Assembly: GCA_944328445.1 (NCBI GenBank)
Contig: CALVHO010000014.1
Coordinates: 1 to 56,414 of the forward strand
DNA from: an uncultured Clostridia bacterium
Lineage (GTDB): Bacteria > Bacillota > Clostridia > Christensenellales > Borkfalkiaceae
Length of the DNA: 56,414 bases
Reading direction: 5' to 3'
In this document: positions 6,778 to 14,760 of the stretch, one piece after another
Layout: each line of letters opens with the position of its first letter
Position numbering within the stretch: the first letter of the stretch is position 1
Made by a program: the position numbers and the translations under genes
Notes under the pieces: generated by a model
Databases searched by the model: none
What the model was told of the DNA's origin: nothing
The model's input: the letters and a program-made list of their open reading frames with translations, nothing else

Positions 6778-9700
6778 ATGCCGAAAATTTTGATCGTATG
6801 CAAGGCATATATTTCGACAGTAAGCTCTGTTGTCATAAAAAACATGCAGGCTCTCTGTGCAACCGACGCGGATGCAGAATTTTCCTTCCTCCCCGAAGAG
6901 GACGTGACCTTTGAAGACATTGCCGCCTGCGACAGCCTGGTATGCGTGCGAGGCAGCGAACCGGAATCGGTGCGCATCGTAAAGGCGGCCAAGGGCTTGG
7001 GAAAGTTCTGCGTCTATTTTTTGGACGACGACCTGCTGAACATTCCTGCCGACATCGACGCGGTCACGGGGCATTATTACTACTCCCCGGAAGCCCGCAA
7101 GAATATACGCACCTGCATCGGCCTGTGCGACGTGCTTTGGAGCCACAACCCCTACCTGCTGCAACTGTACGCGCCGCTCGCGCACGGGCACACCGTATGC
7201 ACGGACATGACGAGCGAGCTCCGGCCGGCGGAAAAGCGGGAGAGCAAGACGTTCAACGTGCTCTTCGCGGGCTCCGTGACACACAAGGCGATGCTCGACG
7301 AATGCATCCTGCCCGCCGTAAAAAAGCTGGCCAAGGAATACGAAAAAGAGGTCACCTTCACCTTTATCGGGCCCGAAACGGGGCTCGAAGGGGAAAACAT
7401 CCGCAGCCTGCCCTACTTTGAAAATTACGAAGATTACAACCGCTTTCTCAGCTCCCAAACGTTCCACCTCGGCCTGGCAGCCGTGACAGACCGCGAGTTC
7501 GACCGCTGCAAATATTTCGTAAAATTTTTCGACTATACCAAGCTCGGGGCGGCGGGCCTTTATTCGGCCGTCCTTCCCTATACCATGGTCGTAAAGGACG
7601 GCGTGAACGGCTTTTTGACCAAAAACACCGCCCAAGCCTGGTACGACGCGATCAAATACGCCATTGAACACAGGGAGGAGTGCGCGCGGTGCGCCGCAAA
7701 CGCGCAAAAGACGATGGCCGAGCGCTTTGCCCCCGCCGTGACGGCCGCCGCCATGGCCGCCGCCATGCCACAGCTGTTACAGTCCCACGGCGTGGACCGC
7801 CGCTCCGTACAATATTTGCGGGCGCTTTATGGCTTTTCCCCGCAAGACATCCTGCAAAAGCCAAAACACGCCGGCTTAAAAGCCAAGTTCTCCTATTGCT
7901 TGGAAAAAGCGAGCCTCCTTTGGAAGGTCAAAGGGGCACGCGCCCTGCCCTATATCTTTGCACGAGCCTTCGGGATCATCTTCGGGTTTCCGATCCGCAA
8001 ATGGAAAACGCTCGTTTGGATGTACCGCCGGTACGGATCCGACGGTGTGCGCACGGCCTTGAAAAACAAACTTGACCGCTATCCCGCCCTGTTTGGTCTC
8101 GACAAAAAAGCGACGTACGCATTTCTTGCAAGCACACCCGCGGGGAACGCGCGGCGCGGCCTCTATATCTTCGGCGAGCAGCAAAAAGAAATGCCCGCCG
8201 AACGGCAGAGGCAGGCGATCGCCGCCTTTCCGTCGCGGCCCTTGATCTCGGTGGCGATGCCTCTGTACAACGCCCCCGTCAAGTGGTTGAAGATCGCCCT
8301 GGCATCCTTGCAGGCGCAAACATACACCGATTGGCAGCTCTGCGCCACAGACGACGGCTCAAAAAACAAAAAAGGCGCCGCCTTCCTGCAAAAGGCGGCG
8401 CGCACCGACGGGCGCATCCGCGTACGCATCAACGCGATAAACGGCGGCATCTCCAAAGCACTGAACGACTGCATCGCCATGGCCGAAGGCGAATACATCG
8501 CCCTGATGGACCAAGACGATGAACTGACGCCCGACGCGCTGTTTTGGATGGCCAAAGAGGCTACCGAACACCCCGAGGCGGACCTGATTTACAGCGACGA
8601 ATGCAAAAAACGCGCGTCCGACGGAAAGCTGTTCGATTTTTATCTCAAACCGGACTGGTCTCCCGAGCTGCTGCTCAGCCACATGTATTCTTCACACCTG
8701 TCCGTCTACCGCAGGCGTTTTTTGCAAGGCCTCGGCGGCTTCCGTTCGGAATTCGATCTTGCGCAGGACTACGACCTTGCCCTGCGCACCGCGGCGGCGG
8801 GGGCCGCGGTGCGGCACGTGGAACGCATCCTGTACTTTGAGCGGGAGGTCCCTGTTTCGGGGGCGGCAGGCGGAAAAGATCTTGCCCGCCTCGCCTGCCT
8901 GCGCGCCCTCAAAAGCTATACCGATACCTTCACAAAGGGCGCGCACATCCTGCCGCTGCCCCTGTGCAATTACCCCGCCCTGCCCATTGACAGGAGCAAA
9001 AAGGTCAGCGTCATCATCCCCTCCGACAATTACCACGACCTCAAAACCTGCATCGAACAGCTCGCAGCCAAGACCAATTACAAAAATTTGCAGGCCGTAC
9101 CCGTGACCAATTCCGCCGTTGCCGACCGCTTGCAGGGCGAAAATTTCGGCTGCGAACTGCGCATCTGCCGCTACGACAAACCCTTCAACTTTTCGGACAA
9201 ATGCAACGAAGGCGGAAAAGCGGCCGACGGGGAATACCTCGTATTTTACAACGACGGCGTGACCCCCTACCGCCGCGACTGGCTGGTCCGCCTCTTGGAG
9301 CTGCTGCAAATCCCCGGGGTGGGCGCCGTTTCCCCCCTCCTGCTGCAAAACGACGAGCGGCACATCCGATGCGCGGGCATGATCGCGGGCACGCCCGAGA
9401 TCTGCGGCGCGGCCTTCCACAATGCCGACGCAAAGACGCCGCAGCAAAACACCTTCCACCACCTGCTGATCCGAAACGTTTCCATCCTCTCCGGGGTCTG
9501 TTTTGCCATCCGCCGTTCCGTCTTTTTAGAGACTCTCTTCGACGCCGAAAACACTCCCGACGGCAACTCGGACGTGGAACTGAGCTTCCGCCTTGCCGAC
9601 AAAGGCCTGCGCTGCGTTTACAACCCTTACTCCGTCGTCGTGCACATCGGAAACCACTCCCGGCACCCGAAAAACACGAAGGACAAGTCGGACATCTTCA

Positions 9701-10908
9701 TGCTCTCCCGCCGCGGCAGCTTTTTGGGAGAGGACCGCTTTTTCACGGACTCCATGAAAAAGCAGCTCTTCAAAGAATTCCGCCTGCCGTACAAAGTGCA
9801 CCCGCCCGCAGCGCCCCTTGCCAAGACAGAAAAGAGCCGCGACGTCCTCTTCGTGACCCACGAGCTGACGCGCACGGGTGCGCCCGCCGCGCTGCTCGAA
9901 CTTGTACGCCGCGTCATCGCCCGTGGAGACTTCCCCGTCGTCACGGCCGCCGAGGACGGCCCGCTGCGCCGCGATCTGGCTGCGATGGGCGTGACGGTGA
10001 TCGTCGACGCCGAAGCGTTGAACGGACACCGGCTGTTTTGCCGCTTTGCCCGCAACTTCGACCTCGTCGTCGCCAACACGCTGGCCTGCGGCCAAGCCGT
10101 CGGCGCGCTCGGCGGCGACATCTGCCCCGTCCTATGGTGGATCCACGAGAGCCGATCCGATTTTATAAAATCGGCAAAACTTCTGCCCCCTGCCATCCGG
10201 GAAAACATCCACCCCTACGTGGCCTGGGACGTCATCAACGATACCGCCGAAAAATTTTACAATCACCGCACCTTCCCCGTTTTGCCCTGCTGCGTCGCCG
10301 AGCCGAACGTGCCCGACGAAGCCGCGGCCGACGAAGGCGAAGGGCGCTCCAAACTGCTCCTTTGCGTCGGCAGCATCGAAGCGCGGAAAGGGCAGCACCT
10401 GCTGGCGCAGGCCCTGGCGCTTTTGCCCGAACGGGAACGGGCAGAGCCGGACGTATGCTTCGTCGGCAGAGTCATTGAAGAGGAATACGCAAAGCGCAAA
10501 GTCCGCGCCGTTTTGACGCAAGCAAAGGGCGCGCGCGTCCGCTTCCTCGACCCGCTGCCCAAGGCGCAGCTCTGCGCCCTGTACGCGCGGGCATACTGCG
10601 TCGTCGTGCCGAGCACGGACGACCCCGGGCCGATGATACCCGTCGAAGCGATGGCCATGCAAAAGCCCGCGATCGTATCCGACGCCTGCGGGGCGAGCCG
10701 CTTCCTGCACGACGGCGTCAACGGCATCCTGTTCCGCTCGGGAGACGCCTACCAGCTGAGCGAAAAACTCCGCTGGGCGCTCGCCAACGCGGAAGAATTG
10801 CAGCGCATCGGCAAAGAAGGGCGGAAAGTGTACGAACGCGAATTCAGCACGGCGGTATTTTCCGAACGTGCCGACCGCGTCCTCGACGAATTTTTGCCGC
10901 GCAACTGA
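6778..10908 (+). CDS. Four-module glycosyltransferase (GT-B-like, GT2, GT2, GT4)
   Basis: 1376-residue cytoplasmic glycan-assembly enzyme. Residues about 1-370 form a GT-B-like module (begins PKILIVCKAYIS, FNVLFAGSVTHKAM). Residues 488-740 are a GT2 (PLISVAMPLYN, metal motif DQDD at 578-581, YSDE, KPDWSPELLL). Residues 742-985 are a second GT2 (KVSVIIPSDN) in which the usual NDD motif is NDG. Residues 1022-1376 are a GT4 (DVLFVTHELTRTGAP, LLCVGSIEARKGQ, near 1278 DDPGPMIPVEAM). Such multi-module enzymes usually build repeating units of O-antigen-like or rhamnose-rich polymers. It shares its GT2-GT2 core with the fusion at 39134-42058. It stands alone with its own promoter and terminator, likely serving the 0.9-4.4 kb export system (inference). 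Sugars unknown. Confidence 0.9.
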   Translation: MPKILIVCKAYISTVSSVVIKNMQALCATDADAEFSFLPEEDVTFEDIAACDSLVCVRGSEPESVRIVKAAKGLGKFCVYFLDDDLLNIPADIDAVTGHYYYSPEARKNIRTCIGLCDVLWSHNPYLLQLYAPLAHGHTVCTDMTSELRPAEKRESKTFNVLFAGSVTHKAMLDECILPAVKKLAKEYEKEVTFTFIGPETGLEGENIRSLPYFENYEDYNRFLSSQTFHLGLAAVTDREFDRCKYFVKFFDYTKLGAAGLYSAVLPYTMVVKDGVNGFLTKNTAQAWYDAIKYAIEHREECARCAANAQKTMAERFAPAVTAAAMAAAMPQLLQSHGVDRRSVQYLRALYGFSPQDILQKPKHAGLKAKFSYCLEKASLLWKVKGARALPYIFARAFGIIFGFPIRKWKTLVWMYRRYGSDGVRTALKNKLDRYPALFGLDKKATYAFLASTPAGNARRGLYIFGEQQKEMPAERQRQAIAAFPSRPLISVAMPLYNAPVKWLKIALASLQAQTYTDWQLCATDDGSKNKKGAAFLQKAARTDGRIRVRINAINGGISKALNDCIAMAEGEYIALMDQDDELTPDALFWMAKEATEHPEADLIYSDECKKRASDGKLFDFYLKPDWSPELLLSHMYSSHLSVYRRRFLQGLGGFRSEFDLAQDYDLALRTAAAGAAVRHVERILYFEREVPVSGAAGGKDLARLACLRALKSYTDTFTKGAHILPLPLCNYPALPIDRSKKVSVIIPSDNYHDLKTCIEQLAAKTNYKNLQAVPVTNSAVADRLQGENFGCELRICRYDKPFNFSDKCNEGGKAADGEYLVFYNDGVTPYRRDWLVRLLELLQIPGVGAVSPLLLQNDERHIRCAGMIAGTPEICGAAFHNADAKTPQQNTFHHLLIRNVSILSGVCFAIRRSVFLETLFDAENTPDGNSDVELSFRLADKGLRCVYNPYSVVVHIGNHSRHPKNTKDKSDIFMLSRRGSFLGEDRFFTDSMKKQLFKEFRLPYKVHPPAAPLAKTEKSRDVLFVTHELTRTGAPAALLELVRRVIARGDFPVVTAAEDGPLRRDLAAMGVTVIVDAEALNGHRLFCRFARNFDLVVANTLACGQAVGALGGDICPVLWWIHESRSDFIKSAKLLPPAIRENIHPYVAWDVINDTAEKFYNHRTFPVLPCCVAEPNVPDEAAADEGEGRSKLLLCVGSIEARKGQHLLAQALALLPERERAEPDVCFVGRVIEEEYAKRKVRAVLTQAKGARVRFLDPLPKAQLCALYARAYCVVVPSTDDPGPMIPVEAMAMQKPAIVSDACGASRFLHDGVNGILFRSGDAYQLSEKLRWALANAEELQRIGKEGRKVYEREFSTAVFSERADRVLDEFLPRN

Positions 10909-10922
10909 CCCACACCCGAAAC

Positions 10923-10967
10923 AAAACCGCGGGGAAAGCGCACGCGCTGCGCTTTCCCCGCGGTTTT
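10923..10967. terminator. Bidirectional terminator between convergent genes
   Basis: Perfect 20-bp stem (10923-10942 with 10948-10967), 5-nt loop. The stem begins with AAAA and ends with TTTT, so it works for the glycosyltransferase (plus) and the CLC operon (minus). Confidence 0.8.
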
Positions 10968-11029
10968 CCTGCCCTGACGCAAACAAGGGAGCCGTTTTCC
11001 CTGCCCCGCGTCCGTTCGCGGGCGGGACG

Positions 11030-12388
11030 CTATGTCCGCTTGCGGCGGTCGGCAAACAGCGCGCCGTACGCGCCGCCGCGGAAAGCGGGACGGGACGCCC
11101 CCGCGCCCTTTCCGCGCGCGGTGCACGGGCCGCCCGCACCCTTCCCGCGCCACACCCCCTCGCGGGGGCGCTGCGCGTAGACGGAGCGGCCGAAGTTGCA
11201 GATGTACGCCGCCGCGCAGGCGACGGCCGCGGGCAAAACGGCGGCCCCGCCAAAGGCCTCGCAGCACAGCAGCACGGGCGCAACGAGGGTGTTGGTGGCC
11301 GCGCCGAACACCGCCGCGTAGCCGAGCGCCGCCGCCTCGGCGGCGGGGATGCCCAAGAGCGGCCCGCAGACGGCGCCAAGGCAGGCGCCCGCCGCGAAAA
11401 AGGTGGTCACTTCCCCGCCCAAAAAGCCCGCGGCGAGGGTGACGGCGGTGAAGGCGATCTTGACGGCCCAGTCGAAAGCGTACACCTGCCCGCCGCCGAG
11501 GGCGGCTTCCGTCAGGTTTGTGCCAAGCCCCGCATACCGCCCGCCCGAAAGGTACAAAAGGCAGGCCAGCGCCGCGCCCGCGGCGGCCACGCGCAGGTAG
11601 GCGCAAGGCACCGCCGCCTCCAAAAACCGCTGCGAGTACCGCCGCAGCAGGCAAAACAGCAGCCCCGCCAGCCCGCACAGCGCGCCGAGCAGCAACAGCC
11701 GCCAAAACATCCCCGCGTCGAAGGCCGAAAAGGCGATCTCGGCCGTGAACGCCGCGCCCCCGCACAATTTCGCCGTGAAGAAGGCGGCAAAGGCGGCGAA
11801 GGCCGCGGCGGGAAAGGCGCGCAGGCGCAGCCCGCCGAGAACGGTCACTTCCAGCGCGAAAAAGAGGGCGCAGACGGGGGTGCCGAACAGCGCGGCAAAG
11901 CCGGCGGCCAGGCCCGCAACGGTGAGGTCCTCGCGCAGGCCCGCCCAGGGCGGCAGGGCGCGCGCGATGCCGTTGCCCACGGCCGCGCCGATCTGCATGG
12001 CGGCGCCTTCGCGCCCGACGCTGGCGCAGAACAGGTGCGCGCCCCACGTACCCGCGAACTGAAAGGCGGCGTTGCGCAGCGGAAAGCACTCCGCCTCGCC
12101 GCGCGCGGCGGCAAACGCCGCGCCCATGCCCGCGCCGCGGCCGCCCCATCTGCGGACCATGAACACGGTCAGCACCCCCGCCGCGGGCAAAAACCAGACG
12201 AGGAGGGAAAAATTTTCCGCCCCCAGGCCGCAAAAAAAGTTCACGCCCAGCCCGAACACGCCCACCAGCGCACCCGCGCCCACGCCCGCGAGCGTGCCCA
12301 GGGCCGCCCACAGCAGCACCCGCACGGGCGCCGCAAGCTGCACGGGCGCTGCAAGCCGCGGCGGCAAAGAGCCCTTCATTGCGCGCAT
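11030..12388 (-). CDS. CLC-family anion transporter, probably fluoride-type (CLC-F)
   Basis: Polytopic membrane protein of 452 residues, about ten or more hydrophobic segments, no cytoplasmic CBS domain. Motifs: GREGA (125-129, canonical GREGx), GFAALFGTPVCALFFALEV (163-181), LGTNL (288-292), GGEVTTF (324-330) and VFGAATNT near 360. The last two resemble the GGEVTP and GATNT motifs of F-/H+ antiporting CLC-F proteins rather than the GxFxP of chloride types. I infer fluoride export, not proven. ATG 12388 has GGAGG 7 nt upstream; an alternative ATG at 12379 forms an ATGA overlap with the preceding gene. No fluoride riboswitch was recognised. The C-terminal 40 residues are basic and low-complexity. 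Confidence 0.82.
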   Translation of the reverse strand: MRAMKGSLPPRLAAPVQLAAPVRVLLWAALGTLAGVGAGALVGVFGLGVNFFCGLGAENFSLLVWFLPAAGVLTVFMVRRWGGRGAGMGAAFAAARGEAECFPLRNAAFQFAGTWGAHLFCASVGREGAAMQIGAAVGNGIARALPPWAGLREDLTVAGLAAGFAALFGTPVCALFFALEVTVLGGLRLRAFPAAAFAAFAAFFTAKLCGGAAFTAEIAFSAFDAGMFWRLLLLGALCGLAGLLFCLLRRYSQRFLEAAVPCAYLRVAAAGAALACLLYLSGGRYAGLGTNLTEAALGGGQVYAFDWAVKIAFTAVTLAAGFLGGEVTTFFAAGACLGAVCGPLLGIPAAEAAALGYAAVFGAATNTLVAPVLLCCEAFGGAAVLPAAVACAAAYICNFGRSVYAQRPREGVWRGKGAGGPCTARGKGAGASRPAFRGGAYGALFADRRKRT

Positions 12389-13266
12389 GACCTTGCCTCC
12401 ACCGCCCGCAGGACGTGCGCGGCGTACGCGCGCGCCACGTTGATGCCCGTCACGCGCTCGAATTCGCCGAAAAAGGCGTTGGAATTGACTTCGCACAGCA
12501 GGTACCCGTCCTCGCCGAAGAGAAGGTCCACGCCGCAAAAATCCAGCCCGAGCGCGCGCGCCGCGCCCTCGGCGACGGCGCACAGCGCCCCGTCCGCGGG
12601 GTAGGGCTCGCCGCGCCCGCCCGCGCCGATGTTGGAGCGGAAATCGCCCCGCGACGTGCGCAGCATGGCGCCGATGACCTTGCCGCCCACGGCGATGGCG
12701 CGCACGTCGCGCCCGAAGCTGGACGCAACAAAGCGCTGGAAGAGGTGGGGCGTGCACTTCACCTTCTCCGCCGCCGCGGCCAGCTGCGCGCGGTCCCTTG
12801 CCAGATACACGCCCTTGCCGAGGGAACCGTAGCACTCCTTGACGACGACGGGCAGGCCCAGCCGCTCTTCGACGAGGCGCAGCGTCTCTTCGCGCACGGG
12901 CGCGGAGGGCGTGTAGCACAAAAGGCCGGGGAGGGTGTCCGGCATGGGGATCCCCTTCCCCGCCAGGGCGAGGAAGGTGAGCATCTTGTCGTCGCAGGTC
13001 TCGATGGCGGCACCGCGGTCAAAGACGGGCAGGCCCGCCCCTTCCAGGGCGCGCAGGACGTACTTGTCCTTGTCGAGATAGACGCAAAAATCGTACCCGT
13101 TAAGGCGTGAACGCAGCGTTCCGCCCTGCACCGAAAAGGGGAAAAAGTCGTTGCGGCGCACGTCGGACAAAACGCCGAGGGCGCCGAACTCCTCTTGCAG
13201 GCGGCGGGCGGGGTAGAGCGCCGCCTCCGCGTCGTAATAGGCGTTGACGAGGATGAGGCCTTTCAT
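12376..13266 (-). CDS. RimK-like ATP-grasp ligase
   Basis: 296-residue ATP-grasp enzyme that activates a carboxylate as acyl-phosphate and joins it to an amine, probably in the glutamate-ligase/LysX-like group. Visible are the ATP-lysine strand LPVVVKECYGSLGKGVYL, DVRAIAVGGKVIGAM, a RSNIGAGG loop, and the Mg-binding GVDLLFGEDGYLLCEVNSN. ATG 13266 follows the M16 stop by 8 nt with GAGGG upstream. Its end overlaps the CLC start, so the three genes form one operon (M16, ligase, CLC). Substrate unknown: it could modify a protein tail, a small peptide or a cofactor. No ribosomal protein or lysine gene is next to it. Confidence 0.85.
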   Translation of the reverse strand: MKGLILVNAYYDAEAALYPARRLQEEFGALGVLSDVRRNDFFPFSVQGGTLRSRLNGYDFCVYLDKDKYVLRALEGAGLPVFDRGAAIETCDDKMLTFLALAGKGIPMPDTLPGLLCYTPSAPVREETLRLVEERLGLPVVVKECYGSLGKGVYLARDRAQLAAAAEKVKCTPHLFQRFVASSFGRDVRAIAVGGKVIGAMLRTSRGDFRSNIGAGGRGEPYPADGALCAVAEGAARALGLDFCGVDLLFGEDGYLLCEVNSNAFFGEFERVTGINVARAYAAHVLRAVEARSCAQ

Positions 13267-13274
13267 GGATGCCC

Positions 13275-14468
13275 TCACTTTCCGAGATAGAACACCCGCC
13301 GCAGCGACGAGGCGATCTTGTCCCAGTTTTTGACAAGGCGCGCGTTGTCGAACCCGCCGCAGAAGGCATATTCCTCCCCGAGCGGCACGGGCACGCCGTG
13401 GTCGGCCCAGGCGTCTACGTAGTGCGAACAGAGCCTGTCGGGGTCGTCGCACAACAGCGAAGTGTTTTCATAGAGATAGGGCCGCACCAGCCGCATGAAG
13501 TCGGTCTTGCGGGCGTAGCGCTCGAAGCCGTCGATCAGCCCTTCAAACAGGCCGCGCTCCCTCTTTTTGATGTAGCAAAGGTAGGAAAAGACGAGCTCGT
13601 CCCCGAGGACGGAGCTCGCGCCGTCCACCGAATAGAACTGGAACCCGTTGTCCCCGAAATAGCGGAAAAAGGCGGCGTCCAGCCCGTCGAAGAGGCCGCT
13701 GCGCAGCCAGCGGGCGGCCATTTTCAGCTCGTAGTCCGCCTTTTCGACGTGGTAGGTGACCAGCGCCTGGCACTCCCTGCCCCGCCCCGAACGGTTGTAC
13801 GGGGTGACGATCTTTTCCTCGTCGCGCGCGGCGCCCGCGTCGAAGGGGGACAGGCGCATGGAGCCGAAGCTCTCCTCCACCGCGCGCACGTCCTCCGCGG
13901 AAAAGGCGCCCGCCAGGAACAGGCACATCCTGTCGGTGAACAGCGCCTCGCGCGCGGCGTCGATCTCGTCCTCTTCCAGCCGTTCCAGAGCGCCGATCTC
14001 GCCCAGGACGGGGGAAATGTAGCGGCTGTCGAACCAGAGTTCGCGCAAGACGTCGCCCGCGCGGTCGTCGTAAAAATAGTACTCGAAGATCTCGTTGCGG
14101 ATGACGGGCAGCACCTTTTCAAACTCTTCGCGGCCGTATTCGCGCTGCGAGAGCATGGCAAAGAGCAGCCGCAGCTGGCGGGAGAACACCTCCTTGCGGC
14201 AGTGGAAGCGGAAGCACATGTACCCCGGCGAAGTGTAGCCGTCGATCTCGGAGCCGTTGGCGTTCATGGCGGCGTTGATCTCGGGCGCGCGCATCCTGCC
14301 CGCCCGTTCAAAGAACATGTGCTCGACGAGGTGGTGCACCCCCGCCGTGCCCGCGGGCACGTAGGGCAGCACCACCGAAAAGGCCACCGAATGCAGGTGC
14401 GGGGCCCCGAACGAGAGGAGCGCCGCCCCGTTTTTCAGCCGCCGAAGCGACTCTCGGGAAAGATCCAT
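13275..14468 (-). CDS. M16-family zinc metallopeptidase
   Basis: 397-residue single-unit insulinase-like peptidase (YmfH/YmxG size). The inverted zinc motif is complete: H46-L-V-E49-H50, then 75 residues, then E126, matching the HxxEH-x(74-76)-E rule, so it should be active. No signal peptide, so probably cytoplasmic. First gene of the operon with the ATP-grasp ligase and the CLC transporter. M16 enzymes often work as pairs or dimers, but no second M16 gene is present here. A TACAAT -10-like site lies about 80 nt upstream. Substrate unknown. Confidence 0.88.
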   Translation of the reverse strand: MDLSRESLRRLKNGAALLSFGAPHLHSVAFSVVLPYVPAGTAGVHHLVEHMFFERAGRMRAPEINAAMNANGSEIDGYTSPGYMCFRFHCRKEVFSRQLRLLFAMLSQREYGREEFEKVLPVIRNEIFEYYFYDDRAGDVLRELWFDSRYISPVLGEIGALERLEEDEIDAAREALFTDRMCLFLAGAFSAEDVRAVEESFGSMRLSPFDAGAARDEEKIVTPYNRSGRGRECQALVTYHVEKADYELKMAARWLRSGLFDGLDAAFFRYFGDNGFQFYSVDGASSVLGDELVFSYLCYIKKRERGLFEGLIDGFERYARKTDFMRLVRPYLYENTSLLCDDPDRLCSHYVDAWADHGVPVPLGEEYAFCGGFDNARLVKNWDKIASSLRRVFYLGK

Positions 14469-14643
14469 ACAAACCCCCGCGGCCGCGCGGAAAAAAGCGC
14501 GGGGCCGCCCGCGGGGACGCAGACGCGCCCCGCGCCTTGTATTGTACCATACGCGGCCGCTTTTTGCACCTATCCGCGCGCGTTTTTATCCTTTTTTTTG
14601 ATTTTTTGCCCCTTCTGCCCTCCCCTCCCTCGCCCCCGCCGCA

Positions 14644-14672
14644 TTGACATTTTCACGCAAAAACGCTATACT
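14644..14672 (+). promoter_or_regulatory. Consensus promoter of the SDR operon
   Basis: TTGACA (14644-14649), 17-bp spacer, TATACT (14667-14672). The predicted start near 14679 rules out the longer in-frame coding start at 14644. Confidence 0.85.
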
Positions 14673-14760
14673 ATACACAGGCCCGCCGCAGAGCGCGCAC
14701 GCGCGGCGCACCGGGCGGCCTTTTACGAAGGAGAGGGCGGCACACGCCGCCGTTTTGAAT

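Noticed and set aside
11030..14468. RiPP precursor peptide next to the ATP-grasp and M16 genes
   Set aside because: The genes overlap or are 8 nt apart, and the flanking gaps contain no short frame with a ribosome site and a plausible leader-core structure.
12389..14643. Fluoride (crcB) riboswitch for the CLC gene
   Set aside because: The CLC gene is third in an operon, and I found no stretch resembling the conserved riboswitch core before it or before the first gene.
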